NCBI GenBank assembly: GCA_031284645.1
Contig: JAITXS010000045.1
Span: 1-35,120 of the forward strand
Direction of reading: 5' to 3'
Origin: Spirochaetaceae bacterium
Lineage (GTDB): Bacteria; Spirochaetota; Spirochaetia; Treponematales; Breznakiellaceae
DNA length: 35,120 nt
In this document: positions 1-7,478 of the stretch, one piece after another
Numbering within the stretch: position 1 is the stretch's first letter
Layout of the letters: each line of letters starts with the position of its first letter
The notes under the pieces: generated by a model
The model's database searches: none
Seen by the model: the letters and a program-made list of their open reading frames with translations, nothing else
What the model was told of the DNA's origin: nothing
Program-made: the position numbers and the translations under genes

Positions 1-1
1 C

Positions 2-1168
2 TGGGAAGGAGATTATCCCGGGATGGGCGTAAGCTTGAACCGGACGCTGATACGGATTGGCACGGGAAGATCGTATCAGTTAGAGGATACTATGACAGGA
101 CCGGGTATGGTAGGGGGTATACGCTGGATAAGCGAAAATCCGGCTATAGCAAGCGTGGACCAAGATGGGAAGGTAACTGCTAACAACGCGGGGGAAACAA
201 AAATAACCATAAAGAATGGAGATAAGAGTGCGTCCTGTAAGGTTGTGGTATATGACTCTGCCGTGCAGGATCTTGCGATAAAACTTAAGGTAACAACAGA
301 AGGGACGGAAAGAGTAAACGCAACATTCAGGGCTTTACATGATTATTTAGAGTTTCTGCGTACAGAGGTCGGAGAAGATGCCATTAACGAGCTGAAAGCC
401 GAGAACTTTATCCGTCTTGGGGATTATGTGGATTTGCCGTTCCTGTACGTGGACGGGTATCAGGGGGCCGAGGATACCGAGCCTCTTGGGGTGATAAATG
501 AGACAGATAATATTGATTTCGGGGAAAAAGGGCGTTTGCTAAGGATAATCGTGGTCGGGCGGAACTCGTTTAACCCGGGGGCCGGTAACAGTTACTATAA
601 GGGGGGCGTGGAGGATGCCATGCCGCATCTGGTGATGCAGTTTCAGAACATACCCGTATGGCGGGTGTTGCATCATGGTAGTGGGCCTATATCGTATGCG
701 GACAGCGATATGAGGAAATATCTGGTGAAAGTATCTGATCCTGAAGTTTTGGAAGAGGGGAATTTTACGGAGGGTTTAATACTGGCCGGAGTGCCGATGG
801 ATACGGATATCATCTGGGCGCCAAATCGGGAGCTAAACAATACGCTACAAACTGCTGTTGATGAGATTAAGGACAAGCTCTGGCTAGCCACCGAGTGGGA
901 AATGTTTGGAGTCGGCATAATGTTAAATCACACTTTGGAGAACCAGAAGAATCAGGCATTTTTGGAATACTATCTGGAAGAGGGAAACAAAGTGAAGTAT
1001 GCAAAGCGGGAGACTTCTCCCTATTACAAGACTACGGATTATTGGGAAGTATCCCCTAATGCTGCCCTCGGGTCCTCATACTTCCCCTCGCTGTTAAACG
1101 GCACCTTTATCAGGGCGATCTCTATTAATCTGGACAACGGCGTTGCCCCCGCATTCTGTGTGCGCTAG
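2..1168 (+). CDS. Ig-like (BIG_2) / DUF6273-like surface protein, 5' truncated by window edge
   Basis: The frame is open from base 2, so the ATG at 23 is probably internal and the true start lies outside the window. From that ATG, residues 1-78 form a bacterial Ig-like group 2 domain: a GVSLNRT-type opening strand, an IASVDQDGKVTA core and an AGETKITI strand. The rest (about 85-381) ends in YWEVSP...GVAPAFCV, which resembles the C-terminus of DUF6273 domains found in large paralogous families of gut treponemes and Fibrobacter. Family knowledge suggests a secreted or surface protein, but the signal peptide would be upstream. The TAG stop is the first trinucleotide of the adjoining heptamer array, so the natural C-terminus may have been altered. 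The Ig-like domain is fairly sure; the DUF6273 assignment is by motif only and the function is unknown. Confidence 0.7.
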   Translation, partial: WEGDYPGMGVSLNRTLIRIGTGRSYQLEDTMTGPGMVGGIRWISENPAIASVDQDGKVTANNAGETKITIKNGDKSASCKVVVYDSAVQDLAIKLKVTTEGTERVNATFRALHDYLEFLRTEVGEDAINELKAENFIRLGDYVDLPFLYVDGYQGAEDTEPLGVINETDNIDFGEKGRLLRIIVVGRNSFNPGAGNSYYKGGVEDAMPHLVMQFQNIPVWRVLHHGSGPISYADSDMRKYLVKVSDPEVLEEGNFTEGLILAGVPMDTDIIWAPNRELNNTLQTAVDEIKDKLWLATEWEMFGVGIMLNHTLENQKNQAFLEYYLEEGNKVKYAKRETSPYYKTTDYWEVSPNAALGSSYFPSLLNGTFIRAISINLDNGVAPAFCVR

Positions 1169-1327
1169 GGTTTAAATAAGGGTAGTAGGGTTTAGGGTAG
1201 GGGCTTTCTGGTATTACCAAACCCTTTACCCTATTTAGACCCCGAAGCAAAGGTTTAGGGGCGTTAGGGATGGAGCAGACTTTCTGGTAAGAACTAAACC
1301 CCATACCCTATCCCCAATTACCCTACT
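1166..1327. repeat. Heptamer array 1 (G-arm/C-arm palindromic repeat)
   Basis: Degenerate 7-mers of the form GGGTNNN run first as a G-rich arm, then a linker (TTTCTGGTATTACC), then a C-rich arm. A second linker (CCCGAAGCAAAGG) leads to another G-arm, a TTTCTGGTAAG linker and another C-arm. It lies between two convergent genes and can fold into successive long hairpins. Positions 1192-1242 are an exact reverse complement of 12362-12412 (51 bp). Confidence 0.85.
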
Positions 1328-1333
1328 TTGGAC

Positions 1334-1624
1334 TTAGGCCGCGCCGCAGGCACCGCTTTCCGCTTTTTTACACGCAGCGCAGGGGGCAGGGGCAGGTTTT
1401 TTTTCGCTAGCTGCCGGTGCCTGAGTATTTTTACCTGAACGGGGAAGCCCCTTATCGGTACAGTAAAAACCTCCGCCCTTGTAAATGACACCTGCACCGC
1501 CGTTAATAAGGCGATGGATTTCGCCACCACATTCGGGGCACAGTTTAAGCGCTTCGTCTTTCATGCTTTGAAAGACCTCGAATCTATGGGAGCACTTGTT
1601 GCATTCATATTCGTATGTCGGCAT
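1334..1624 (-). CDS. FmdB-family zinc-ribbon protein
   Basis: A 96-residue protein opening with MPTYEYECNKC, the hallmark of the FmdB/CxxC_CXXC_SSSS zinc-ribbon family. Cys8, Cys11, Cys29 and Cys32 form the metal site. The tail (about 70-96) is Ala/Pro/Lys-rich with a further CxxC and a final Cys, typical of the variable C-terminus in this family. Members are small, widespread and called 'putative regulatory protein'; no biochemical role is firmly established. It is the last gene of a minus-strand run (aroC, recO, lipoprotein, this gene), about 40 bp downstream of the lipoprotein. Heptamer array 1 begins seven bases after its stop codon. Confidence 0.85.
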   Translation of the reverse strand: MPTYEYECNKCSHRFEVFQSMKDEALKLCPECGGEIHRLINGGAGVIYKGGGFYCTDKGLPRSGKNTQAPAASEKKPAPAPCAACKKAESGACGAA

Positions 1625-1664
1625 TTTTTAATTCCTATCACTTGTCTTTAGTTATGTTATACGC

Positions 1665-2750
1665 TTACGGTAACGCAAAAGAAAAGAAAAATCCAGTGAT
1701 CAACTCTTCACTCATGGGTGCTGTGCTCAGCAGGACAACATTCTCCTCTGTCTTTGGCGCGTTTGCGAAAAATATTTCCATGACAAGCCGCAGAAAGCCA
1801 TCGTCTGTTTGCCGGTCGTTTGTCGTCGTTTTATTTTCCGCATTCCCACCGGCTATTCCGTTTTCTGTTTCTCCGTCTTCCTCTTGATCTGTTTCCCTGT
1901 CATCCTCTTCACCGCTAATCGGCTGGTATAAAAGACTTGCACGGGCAATAGAAATCATACCCGCGATTGCTTTGGCCACAGAAGGATTGTTTGCTTCTAT
2001 ACGAAAAGACATGACATAGAGATCCCCGTTTTTATGTACCGCAAAAAGAATCTCTTTGGCAAGAATATTCACCGGCAGGCCGATATTCCGTAAAAAATTA
2101 TTCATACCTTTTGTCCGCGAGATCCAACCCGAAGCCGCCGATCCTTTTTGAAATTCCGCATAAGCTAACGGAATTTGAGTATTTGTTTCGTTTAAGAACG
2201 GAATGTCCGCGATAAAGATTGTGGTGGAATCTATAGAAAGACGTATATCGTTTTTTGTTGATTTCCAAAAAGCGGGATTTGAGTTTTCTTTTTTCCAATC
2301 AGGAGAAAGGTTTAATCCGAGTGCGCCTTTGACCGCCGGATAGCCCTTGCCTCGGAGCATCGCAATAAAATGTTTTTGAGCTTCGTTACTGCGCTCCCCA
2401 AGACGCGGCGTTGTTTCCGCTGTCTTCGCTTCTGTGTCAGACTCGTTTGTATTCTTGTAAAAGGCAGCGTTAATCCTGCTTGTTTTATCAATAATTTGTT
2501 TTTGGGTGTCGTCCAGGGGACCGCTTAAAAGACTAAAGAACGTAATAAAACGATTAAAAAAACTATCGGATTGACTGCGGGAAAGCGAAATATACAGGTC
2601 TGCGCCGGAGGGGAAAAGCTCAAAATCTTTTTCAGGCTCCTCAAGAGACAGAAGCTCCTCTTCCGGAAGGCTCGCGCATCCGCTTATCAGGATCGCGGAC
2701 AGAGCAAAAAGTAAAACAAATAATAGTGGCGGTGATTTTTTTAATTTCAT
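1665..2750 (-). CDS. Treponemal lipoprotein of unknown function
   Basis: The ATG at 2750 overlaps the recO stop as ATGA and has GGGAAA upstream. A TTG four codons earlier is possible but less likely. The N-terminus has a Lys-rich start, a hydrophobic stretch and a lipobox LISGC (Cys25), so it should be a membrane-anchored lipoprotein. The mature part is about 335 residues with no motif I recognise. A very acidic low-complexity stretch (EEDDRETDQEEDGE...) at roughly 280-315 breaks an otherwise folded-looking chain. Translational coupling to recO and membership of the aroC-recO run suggest constitutive expression. It is probably specific to Treponema-like spirochaetes, which is inference from style and context rather than a recognised family. 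Confidence 0.75.
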   Translation of the reverse strand: MKLKKSPPLLFVLLFALSAILISGCASLPEEELLSLEEPEKDFELFPSGADLYISLSRSQSDSFFNRFITFFSLLSGPLDDTQKQIIDKTSRINAAFYKNTNESDTEAKTAETTPRLGERSNEAQKHFIAMLRGKGYPAVKGALGLNLSPDWKKENSNPAFWKSTKNDIRLSIDSTTIFIADIPFLNETNTQIPLAYAEFQKGSAASGWISRTKGMNNFLRNIGLPVNILAKEILFAVHKNGDLYVMSFRIEANNPSVAKAIAGMISIARASLLYQPISGEEDDRETDQEEDGETENGIAGGNAENKTTTNDRQTDDGFLRLVMEIFFANAPKTEENVVLLSTAPMSEELITGFFFSFALP

Positions 2751-3400
2751 ATATTTTCCCAACTCGAAAGATGCCTGCCCAGCGTGGACGCAAGAATATC
2801 AAGGCAGAGCGATTTCGCATAGTTCAGCGATATTTCATCCAGAGAATAGCGGACAAGGAGCGCCGGTTCCAGATTTTCAATAACCTTAAGCCAGTGAAGC
2901 GCCCCGGGGTTTTTTATACTGATACAAGACGCCTCGTCCTCGAACTCGGGGCGTGCGCCTAAAATATCCGTCCAGTTCCATAAAAAATGGATAAGAATAC
3001 GCTCTGCGTGTTCAATTCCGGCATTTTCAAGGGCATCATACGAGAGACCGGCTAAACGGGCGGCATCCTGACAATTTGACCCGCCGCCGTCTCCGGCAAG
3101 TATTGTTTCCGCAATAGCACCGGCAATGACAGTACGCTCATAATTTTCACGTATACCCGGCCTCCACTTTATAACATCAAAATCGCTTACCTTGTAAGAA
3201 TCACGCACCGGATCGTGGTAAAGGTAGAGTATGCCCGAATGAAACGGCGAGACATAGGAGCGAAGCCGACTTTTCGGCCCTCCGTACACAACAGCGCGGA
3301 TAATCCCCATTTCGGCGTTTAAAAAAAACGCCTCGCGGTTTGATTCCCCCTGATTGCGGACACGCAAAACCAAAGCCTTATTTGTTATAAATCTATTCAT
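2747..3400 (-). CDS. recO: DNA repair protein RecO
   Basis: 217 residues. The N-terminus (MNRFITNKALVLRVRNQGES) matches the OB-fold start of RecO, and an all-helical C-terminal region follows from about residue 80. RecO works with RecR to load RecA on SSB-coated single-stranded DNA in the RecFOR gap-repair pathway. It is slightly short for the family (about 230-250). The four-cysteine zinc motif of some RecO proteins is not evident: the Cys residues are scattered. The gene starts nine bases after the aroC stop and its own stop overlaps the next start (ATGA), so the three genes look co-transcribed. Confidence 0.85.
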   Translation of the reverse strand: MNRFITNKALVLRVRNQGESNREAFFLNAEMGIIRAVVYGGPKSRLRSYVSPFHSGILYLYHDPVRDSYKVSDFDVIKWRPGIRENYERTVIAGAIAETILAGDGGGSNCQDAARLAGLSYDALENAGIEHAERILIHFLWNWTDILGARPEFEDEASCISIKNPGALHWLKVIENLEPALLVRYSLDEISLNYAKSLCLDILASTLGRHLSSWENI

Positions 3401-3409
3401 AACAACACA

Positions 3410-4633
3410 TCAGGGAAAAAGCCGGACGCAGCGCTGTTGAAGCAGTAAATCCGCTAAAACAAGAGCCGTCATCGCCTCCACCACACTGACCGCACGGGGA
3501 CAGACACAAATATCATGCCTGCCTTTCACACAAAGCTCCCTCAGCACACCCGAACGATCAACCGTCCTTTGTTGTTTTGAAATTGAAGGAACCGGCTTAA
3601 AGGCCACCCGAAACTCAAGCGGCGCCCCGTTTGAAATACCACCCAAGACACCACCCGCTCTATTGGAAGCAAAGAGAAGCTGCGGAACATGGGGGGGGAG
3701 CACATTATCCGCCTTGGGGAAGAGGCCCCCTTCGCGGCTCCCCCTGTCTCCGAACCCCCGCGGGCCAAAGCCCGCGGGGTGTTCTCCGCCACCCCCACTT
3801 ATTTTTTTGCTGTTTGTCAGATCACAGGGCAGCGGCGTATCGTTGCTTTCAGAGCCCAAAAGCCGCGCCGAGGCAAAACCCGAACCAAACTCAATTCCTT
3901 TTGCCGCGCCAAGAGAGAGCATGGCCCCGGCAATAAGCGCATCAATTTTTTCAAAAACAGGCTCCCCCAGACCGGCGGGAAGCCCAGTTACCGTGCAGGC
4001 CACAATACCGCCTGCGCTTTCCCCTGCCAGCCGCAATTCGGCGATTTTTTCCGTTATACACGCAGCAACAGCGGCAGAAGGCACATGCAGATTGTTTTTT
4101 TCAGCTTCATCCAGGTCAAAATCAGCCTGCCCCTGTCCGGGTGCCGTGATACCGGCGATTTCAGCAGTCCATGCGCGGATAAAAATATTGTTTTCGGCAA
4201 GCAGGCGTTTTGCGACTGCTCCTGCCGCCACTCGTCCGGCAGTTTCCCGGGCAGATGATCTCCCGCCGCCGTTATGATCGCGTCGGCCGTATTTTGCTTC
4301 GTATGTCCAGTCTGCGTGTCCGGGTCTGTAGATATCTTTTAATTCATCGTAATCTCTGCTGTTATGGGACTTATTCCTGATTAAAATCGCGATAGGCGTA
4401 CCAAGGGTCTTTCCTTCAAATACACCGGAAAGTATCTCTGCATTATCGTCTTCTTTCCTTGTAGTCGAAGCTCCCCCTGAGCCCGGCCTGCGCCGTGCAA
4501 GCTCGCTCAAAATATCCGTAAGCTCAAGCTCAAGTCCGGCCGGACAGCCGTCCACAACGCAGCCTGTCGCAGGCCCGTGAGACTCTCCGAATGTTGTTAC
4601 TTTAAAAATCTTGCCAAAGGTATTACCGGACAC
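3410..4633 (-). CDS. aroC: Chorismate synthase with an in-frame repeat insertion
   Basis: Converts 5-enolpyruvylshikimate-3-phosphate to chorismate with reduced FMN, the last step of the shikimate pathway. Family signatures are clear: FGESHG near residue 15, RRRPG, RPGHADWTYEAKYG, GRSSARETAGRVAAGAVA, NRAGGVLGGISNG (324-336) and RHDICVCPRAVSVVEAM near the end. At 407 residues it is longer than the usual 360-380. The excess is a Gly-rich segment at residues 279-307 (SGGGGEHPAG...GGLFPK) encoded by a palindromic repeat that also occurs at two other places here. The insert is exactly 84 bp, keeps the frame, and lies just before the conserved NRAGG block. Without it the protein would be about 379 residues. 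Activity is plausible but untested. Confidence 0.93.
   Translation of the reverse strand: MSGNTFGKIFKVTTFGESHGPATGCVVDGCPAGLELELTDILSELARRRPGSGGASTTRKEDDNAEILSGVFEGKTLGTPIAILIRNKSHNSRDYDELKDIYRPGHADWTYEAKYGRRDHNGGGRSSARETAGRVAAGAVAKRLLAENNIFIRAWTAEIAGITAPGQGQADFDLDEAEKNNLHVPSAAVAACITEKIAELRLAGESAGGIVACTVTGLPAGLGEPVFEKIDALIAGAMLSLGAAKGIEFGSGFASARLLGSESNDTPLPCDLTNSKKISGGGGEHPAGFGPRGFGDRGSREGGLFPKADNVLPPHVPQLLFASNRAGGVLGGISNGAPLEFRVAFKPVPSISKQQRTVDRSGVLRELCVKGRHDICVCPRAVSVVEAMTALVLADLLLQQRCVRLFP
3715..3798 (-). repeat. Palindromic repeat copy A, inside aroC
   Basis: Read on the minus strand it starts GTGGGGGTGGCGGAGAAC, has a GC-rich hairpin core (CCCGCGGGC-ttt-GGCCCGCGGG), then TTCGGAGACAGGGGGAGCC and GCGAA, and ends TTCCCCA. 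The outer blocks match copies B (13667) and C (17957); the hairpin core differs in sequence but not in foldability. The length of 84 bp is divisible by three. Confidence 0.85.
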
Positions 4634-4761
4634 AGAAACTCCCTATTTCAGTATAGGGCTTTTAGCGCGAATAAGGCAAGACTTGCCGGAATTTTTATTT
4701 TGAAACATATCAAGAGACAATGCGTCCTTCGGATGTAGAACGGCGGTCTTTTTTATAACTT

Positions 4762-5634
4762 TTATTCAAATAATTCTAATTGTCCGTTTTTATTTTTCTC
4801 TTCAAACGTACTCATATATTTAAATAATTTATCGTTACCATACACTATATTATTTTCACGGCAGGTTTTAGTAAATATTTTCATAAGCCCTTCATTATTA
4901 TCACTGGTGAGTATATAACTGTTTCCATATCTATGCTGATATTTTTGTTTTAATCCCGGAAAATGTCTATCGAGTTTTTCATAAAAATATTCCCTGCTTC
5001 CTTCCCGCAATGTTAACCCCATTTCAAAACATATAATACCATATACCTTTGCTTCTATACAATAATTTAATATCCCCCGAAGATTTTCTTCCGTATCATT
5101 GATAAAAGGCAATATGGGACCTAACCATACTATTGTCTGAATTCCATTATCCCGAAGTATTTTTAATGTTTCAAACCTTTCTTTTGTTGTTGATACATTT
5201 TGTTCAATTATTTTACATAAAGATTCGTCAAAAGTTGTAAGAGTTATTTCTACGATACATTTTGCGTTATTGTTAATTTTTATTAATAAATCTAAATCTT
5301 TTAATATTAACGTTGACTTTGTTTGAATAGCTAAACCAAAACCGTGTTTTTCGATAATTTGCAAGCAGTCTCTTGTAATATTTAAATTTTCACTTACAGG
5401 CATATACGGATCGCTCATTGCCCCGGTACCAATCATGCATTTCTTTCGTTTCGTTTGTATTTTTTGTTCCAATAGCCGGCGCGCATTTATTTTTATCTCA
5501 ATATCTTCAAAATCATGATCCATGCTATAACATTTACTTCTTGCATCGCAATAAATACAGCCATGAATACATCCGCGGCTGATATTCATGCCATTCTTTG
5601 GTGATAAGATACCTTTAACTTCTTTAAAGTGCAT
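4762..5634 (-). CDS. SPL-family radical SAM protein with C-terminal QLELF motif
   Basis: 290 residues. CIHGCIYC (Cys22, Cys26, Cys29) is the CX3CX2C cluster motif that binds a 4Fe-4S cluster and S-adenosylmethionine. The context (ISRGCIHGCIYCDARS, GTGAMSDPYMPVE-like, 'QTKST', FINDTEENLRGIL) matches the spore-photoproduct-lyase-like radical SAM family (COG1533), most of whose members lack a known substrate. The C-terminus is GQLELFE, close to the QL(S/D)LF beta-clamp-binding pentapeptide, which would fit a DNA-related role (inference). The gene is clearly more AT-rich than its neighbours, with Lys/Asn/Ile-rich codons, which suggests horizontal acquisition. It stands alone between aroC and glgC, about 130 bp from aroC. 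Confidence 0.85.
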   Translation of the reverse strand: MHFKEVKGILSPKNGMNISRGCIHGCIYCDARSKCYSMDHDFEDIEIKINARRLLEQKIQTKRKKCMIGTGAMSDPYMPVSENLNITRDCLQIIEKHGFGLAIQTKSTLILKDLDLLIKINNNAKCIVEITLTTFDESLCKIIEQNVSTTKERFETLKILRDNGIQTIVWLGPILPFINDTEENLRGILNYCIEAKVYGIICFEMGLTLREGSREYFYEKLDRHFPGLKQKYQHRYGNSYILTSDNNEGLMKIFTKTCRENNIVYGNDKLFKYMSTFEEKNKNGQLELFE

Positions 5635-5720
5635 AATTATTTATATAGTATGTTTGATTTAATTGCCAGATGTTTTCAGTCAATTTTACCACAACTTTGT
5701 CCCCTTTATAATTTCCTTTT

Positions 5721-5745
5721 TAAAAATGCCGCCGCTTGTCGGCGG
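5721..5745 (-). terminator. Hairpin plus U-tract on minus strand, upstream of radical SAM gene
   Basis: Six perfect GC pairs with a five-base loop, followed on the minus strand by CATTTTT. It is about 90 bp upstream of the radical SAM start, with no minus-strand gene before it. It may be a leader attenuator or a block to antisense transcription. Confidence 0.4.
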
Positions 5746-5914
5746 TTTGTGGACTTACTCTTTTTGGATTGGGATGTCAAGAATGGTAAAATTGGGGGGG
5801 CGGGGCGATGTACAGATGTGAAAACGTATATATTTCTCGTCCAAAAGTCTTGCGGATGGCGGGCTTCCATGCGTATTTTGGCGGGTTTTTTCTAAAATAA
5901 GGTAATACGGCCCA

Positions 5915-5944
5915 TTGACACGGCAAACGAATAGCGGGTACACT
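5915..5944 (+). promoter_or_regulatory. Sigma-70 promoter of glgC
   Basis: A perfect TTGACA -35 box (5915-5920), an 18-bp spacer and a TACACT -10 box (5939-5944). The predicted start is near 5951, giving a leader of about 45 bases that ends in the strong AGGGGGG ribosome-binding site before the glgC ATG. Confidence 0.55.
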
Positions 5945-5996
5945 ACAGACAGCATATAAATGCGTCAAATCAATTTTAATTCCAGGGGGGTAAATT

Positions 5997-7268
5997 ATGG
6001 CTGAAGTATTATCTGTTATTCTTGGAGGAGGAAAGGGAACTCGATTATTCCCTTTAACAAAGACCCGCTCAAAACCGGCTGTTCCGTTTGGAGGCAAGTA
6101 TAGGATCATTGATATTCCTATTTCAAACTGTATAAACGCCGATTTAAAACAGATTTATATACTTACCCAGTTTAATTCAGCGTCTTTGCATATACATCTT
6201 GCCCATGCCTATATTTTTGACCATTTTTCCCGCGGCTTTGTTGAGATTCTCGCGGCAGAGCAAACGCATGAACATACCAGCTGGTTTGAGGGAACTGCGG
6301 ATGCAGTGCGGAAAAACCTTATGCATTTTAAAAGCCAAAACCCCGATTATTATATTATTCTTTCAGGAGATCAGCTTTACCGGATGGATTTACGTGATAT
6401 GCTTTTGAAACACCAGGAATCAAAAGCGGAAATTTCCATTGCCTGCACACCCGTTACGCGGAATGAGGCAAGTGATTTCGGTATTTTAAAGGCAAATAAA
6501 TCCAATAGTATTACGGAATTTCTTGAAAAACCCGGCCCAACAAGGGATATTTCTGATTTTAAAGCGCCGGAAACAATGAAAATGGCTAAAAAGAAAGGTG
6601 AACTCTATCTTGCCTCAATGGGCATCTATATTTTTAACGCGAAAGCACTGGAAAAATGCCTGGATAATGAATTCACGGACTTTGGTAAAGAGATCATTCC
6701 CGATGTGATTACTAAGTTAAAGGTGAACGCTTATCCTTTTGAAGGCTACTGGGAAGATATCGGAACTATTACTTCCTTCTACGAAGCCAATTTGAATCTT
6801 GCCAATATTAAACCTGAATTTGATGTGTATGATGAAGAACACCCGATTTATACACAGATGTATAATCTACCTCCCTCAAAAATGAATTTTAGCTCCATGA
6901 ACGAGTCGCTTGCAGCCGAAGGTTGTATTGTAACCAATGCTTCCATTACGAGCTCTATTGTCGGCGTCAGGACGATCATTGAAAGCGGGGCAAGTTTAAA
7001 CGGTGTTGTCTGTATGGGTGCCGACTATTATGAAAATGAGGTACAAAAACAGGCAAACAGAGGCGAGCGTATTCCCGATGTCGGCATAGGTAAAGGTGCT
7101 ATCATCAAAGGCGCGATTATCGACAAGAACGCCCGTATCGGTGAAGGATGCCGTATTGGTATTGACAATATTGTGAGGACTAACGGGGAATACGATAATT
7201 ATGCTATTGTTGATGGTATCATCGTTGTTCCGAAAAACGCCGTACTCTTCCCCGGTACTGTAATCTAA
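5997..7268 (+). CDS. glgC: Glucose-1-phosphate adenylyltransferase (ADP-glucose pyrophosphorylase)
   Basis: Makes ADP-glucose from glucose-1-phosphate and ATP, the committed step of bacterial glycogen synthesis. 423 residues, the family norm. N-terminal nucleotidyltransferase domain: ILGGGKGTRLFPLT (8-21), KPAVPFGGKYRIIDIPISNC (26-45), WFEGTADAVR, the sugar-phosphate site FLEKP, YLASMGIYIFN and DFGKEIIP. The C-terminal left-handed beta-helix carries hexapeptide-type repeats (VGIGKGAIIKGAIIDKNARIGEG). The start is well supported by an AGGGGGG Shine-Dalgarno seven bases upstream. glgA follows 210 bp downstream past a strong hairpin, so the two are likely one functional unit. The allosteric effector cannot be told from sequence. 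Confidence 0.95.
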   Translation: MAEVLSVILGGGKGTRLFPLTKTRSKPAVPFGGKYRIIDIPISNCINADLKQIYILTQFNSASLHIHLAHAYIFDHFSRGFVEILAAEQTHEHTSWFEGTADAVRKNLMHFKSQNPDYYIILSGDQLYRMDLRDMLLKHQESKAEISIACTPVTRNEASDFGILKANKSNSITEFLEKPGPTRDISDFKAPETMKMAKKKGELYLASMGIYIFNAKALEKCLDNEFTDFGKEIIPDVITKLKVNAYPFEGYWEDIGTITSFYEANLNLANIKPEFDVYDEEHPIYTQMYNLPPSKMNFSSMNESLAAEGCIVTNASITSSIVGVRTIIESGASLNGVVCMGADYYENEVQKQANRGERIPDVGIGKGAIIKGAIIDKNARIGEGCRIGIDNIVRTNGEYDNYAIVDGIIVVPKNAVLFPGTVI

Positions 7269-7297
7269 GACTCTATCATTTTTAATCAGAAATAGTT

Positions 7298-7333
7298 TTA
7301 AGGGGAACAGAATGAAAGTTCTGTTCCCCTTAA
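7298..7333 (+). terminator. 15-bp perfect hairpin between glgC and glgA
   Basis: Perfect inverted repeat TTAAGGGGAACAGAA / TTCTGTTCCCCTTAA around a six-base loop, 30 bp after the glgC stop. No T-tract follows on the plus strand, so it may be a 3'-end stabiliser or factor-dependent terminator rather than a classic intrinsic terminator. Confidence 0.6.
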
Positions 7334-7478
7334 TCATGGTCACAACAATGCTCCTGTTAAAAAACATCCTTCAAGGTATGGCCTGTCAAATATAAAACGC
7401 TTGAAATAAATACGTCCCTTGAATCAGACTCCATGAGTATGCTATTCTACAATAACTAAAATATTTCGGAGGTTACTA

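Larger units (their letters stand above)
5635..5996. other. 362-bp gene-free region between radical SAM gene and glgC
   Basis: It carries the leader of the minus-strand radical SAM gene and the glgC promoter. I see a GC hairpin (CCGCCG-cttgt-CGGCGG, 5729-5745) whose minus-strand copy runs into CATTTTTAAAAA, like a weak intrinsic terminator or attenuator ahead of the radical SAM gene. No convincing coding region. Confidence 0.5.

Noticed and set aside
2751..2762. Upstream TTG start for the lipoprotein
   Set aside because: The ATG at 2750 forms an ATGA overlap with recO and has the better ribosome-site spacing.
3631..4277. Long plus-strand frames opposite aroC
   Set aside because: They mirror the GC-rich aroC coding sequence and the inserted repeat; the chorismate synthase motifs on the other strand are unambiguous.
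4644..4661. CCCTAT / ATAGGG hairpin in the aroC leader
   Set aside because: Only six pairs with a six-base loop, no U-tract and no other sign of an attenuator or riboswitch.
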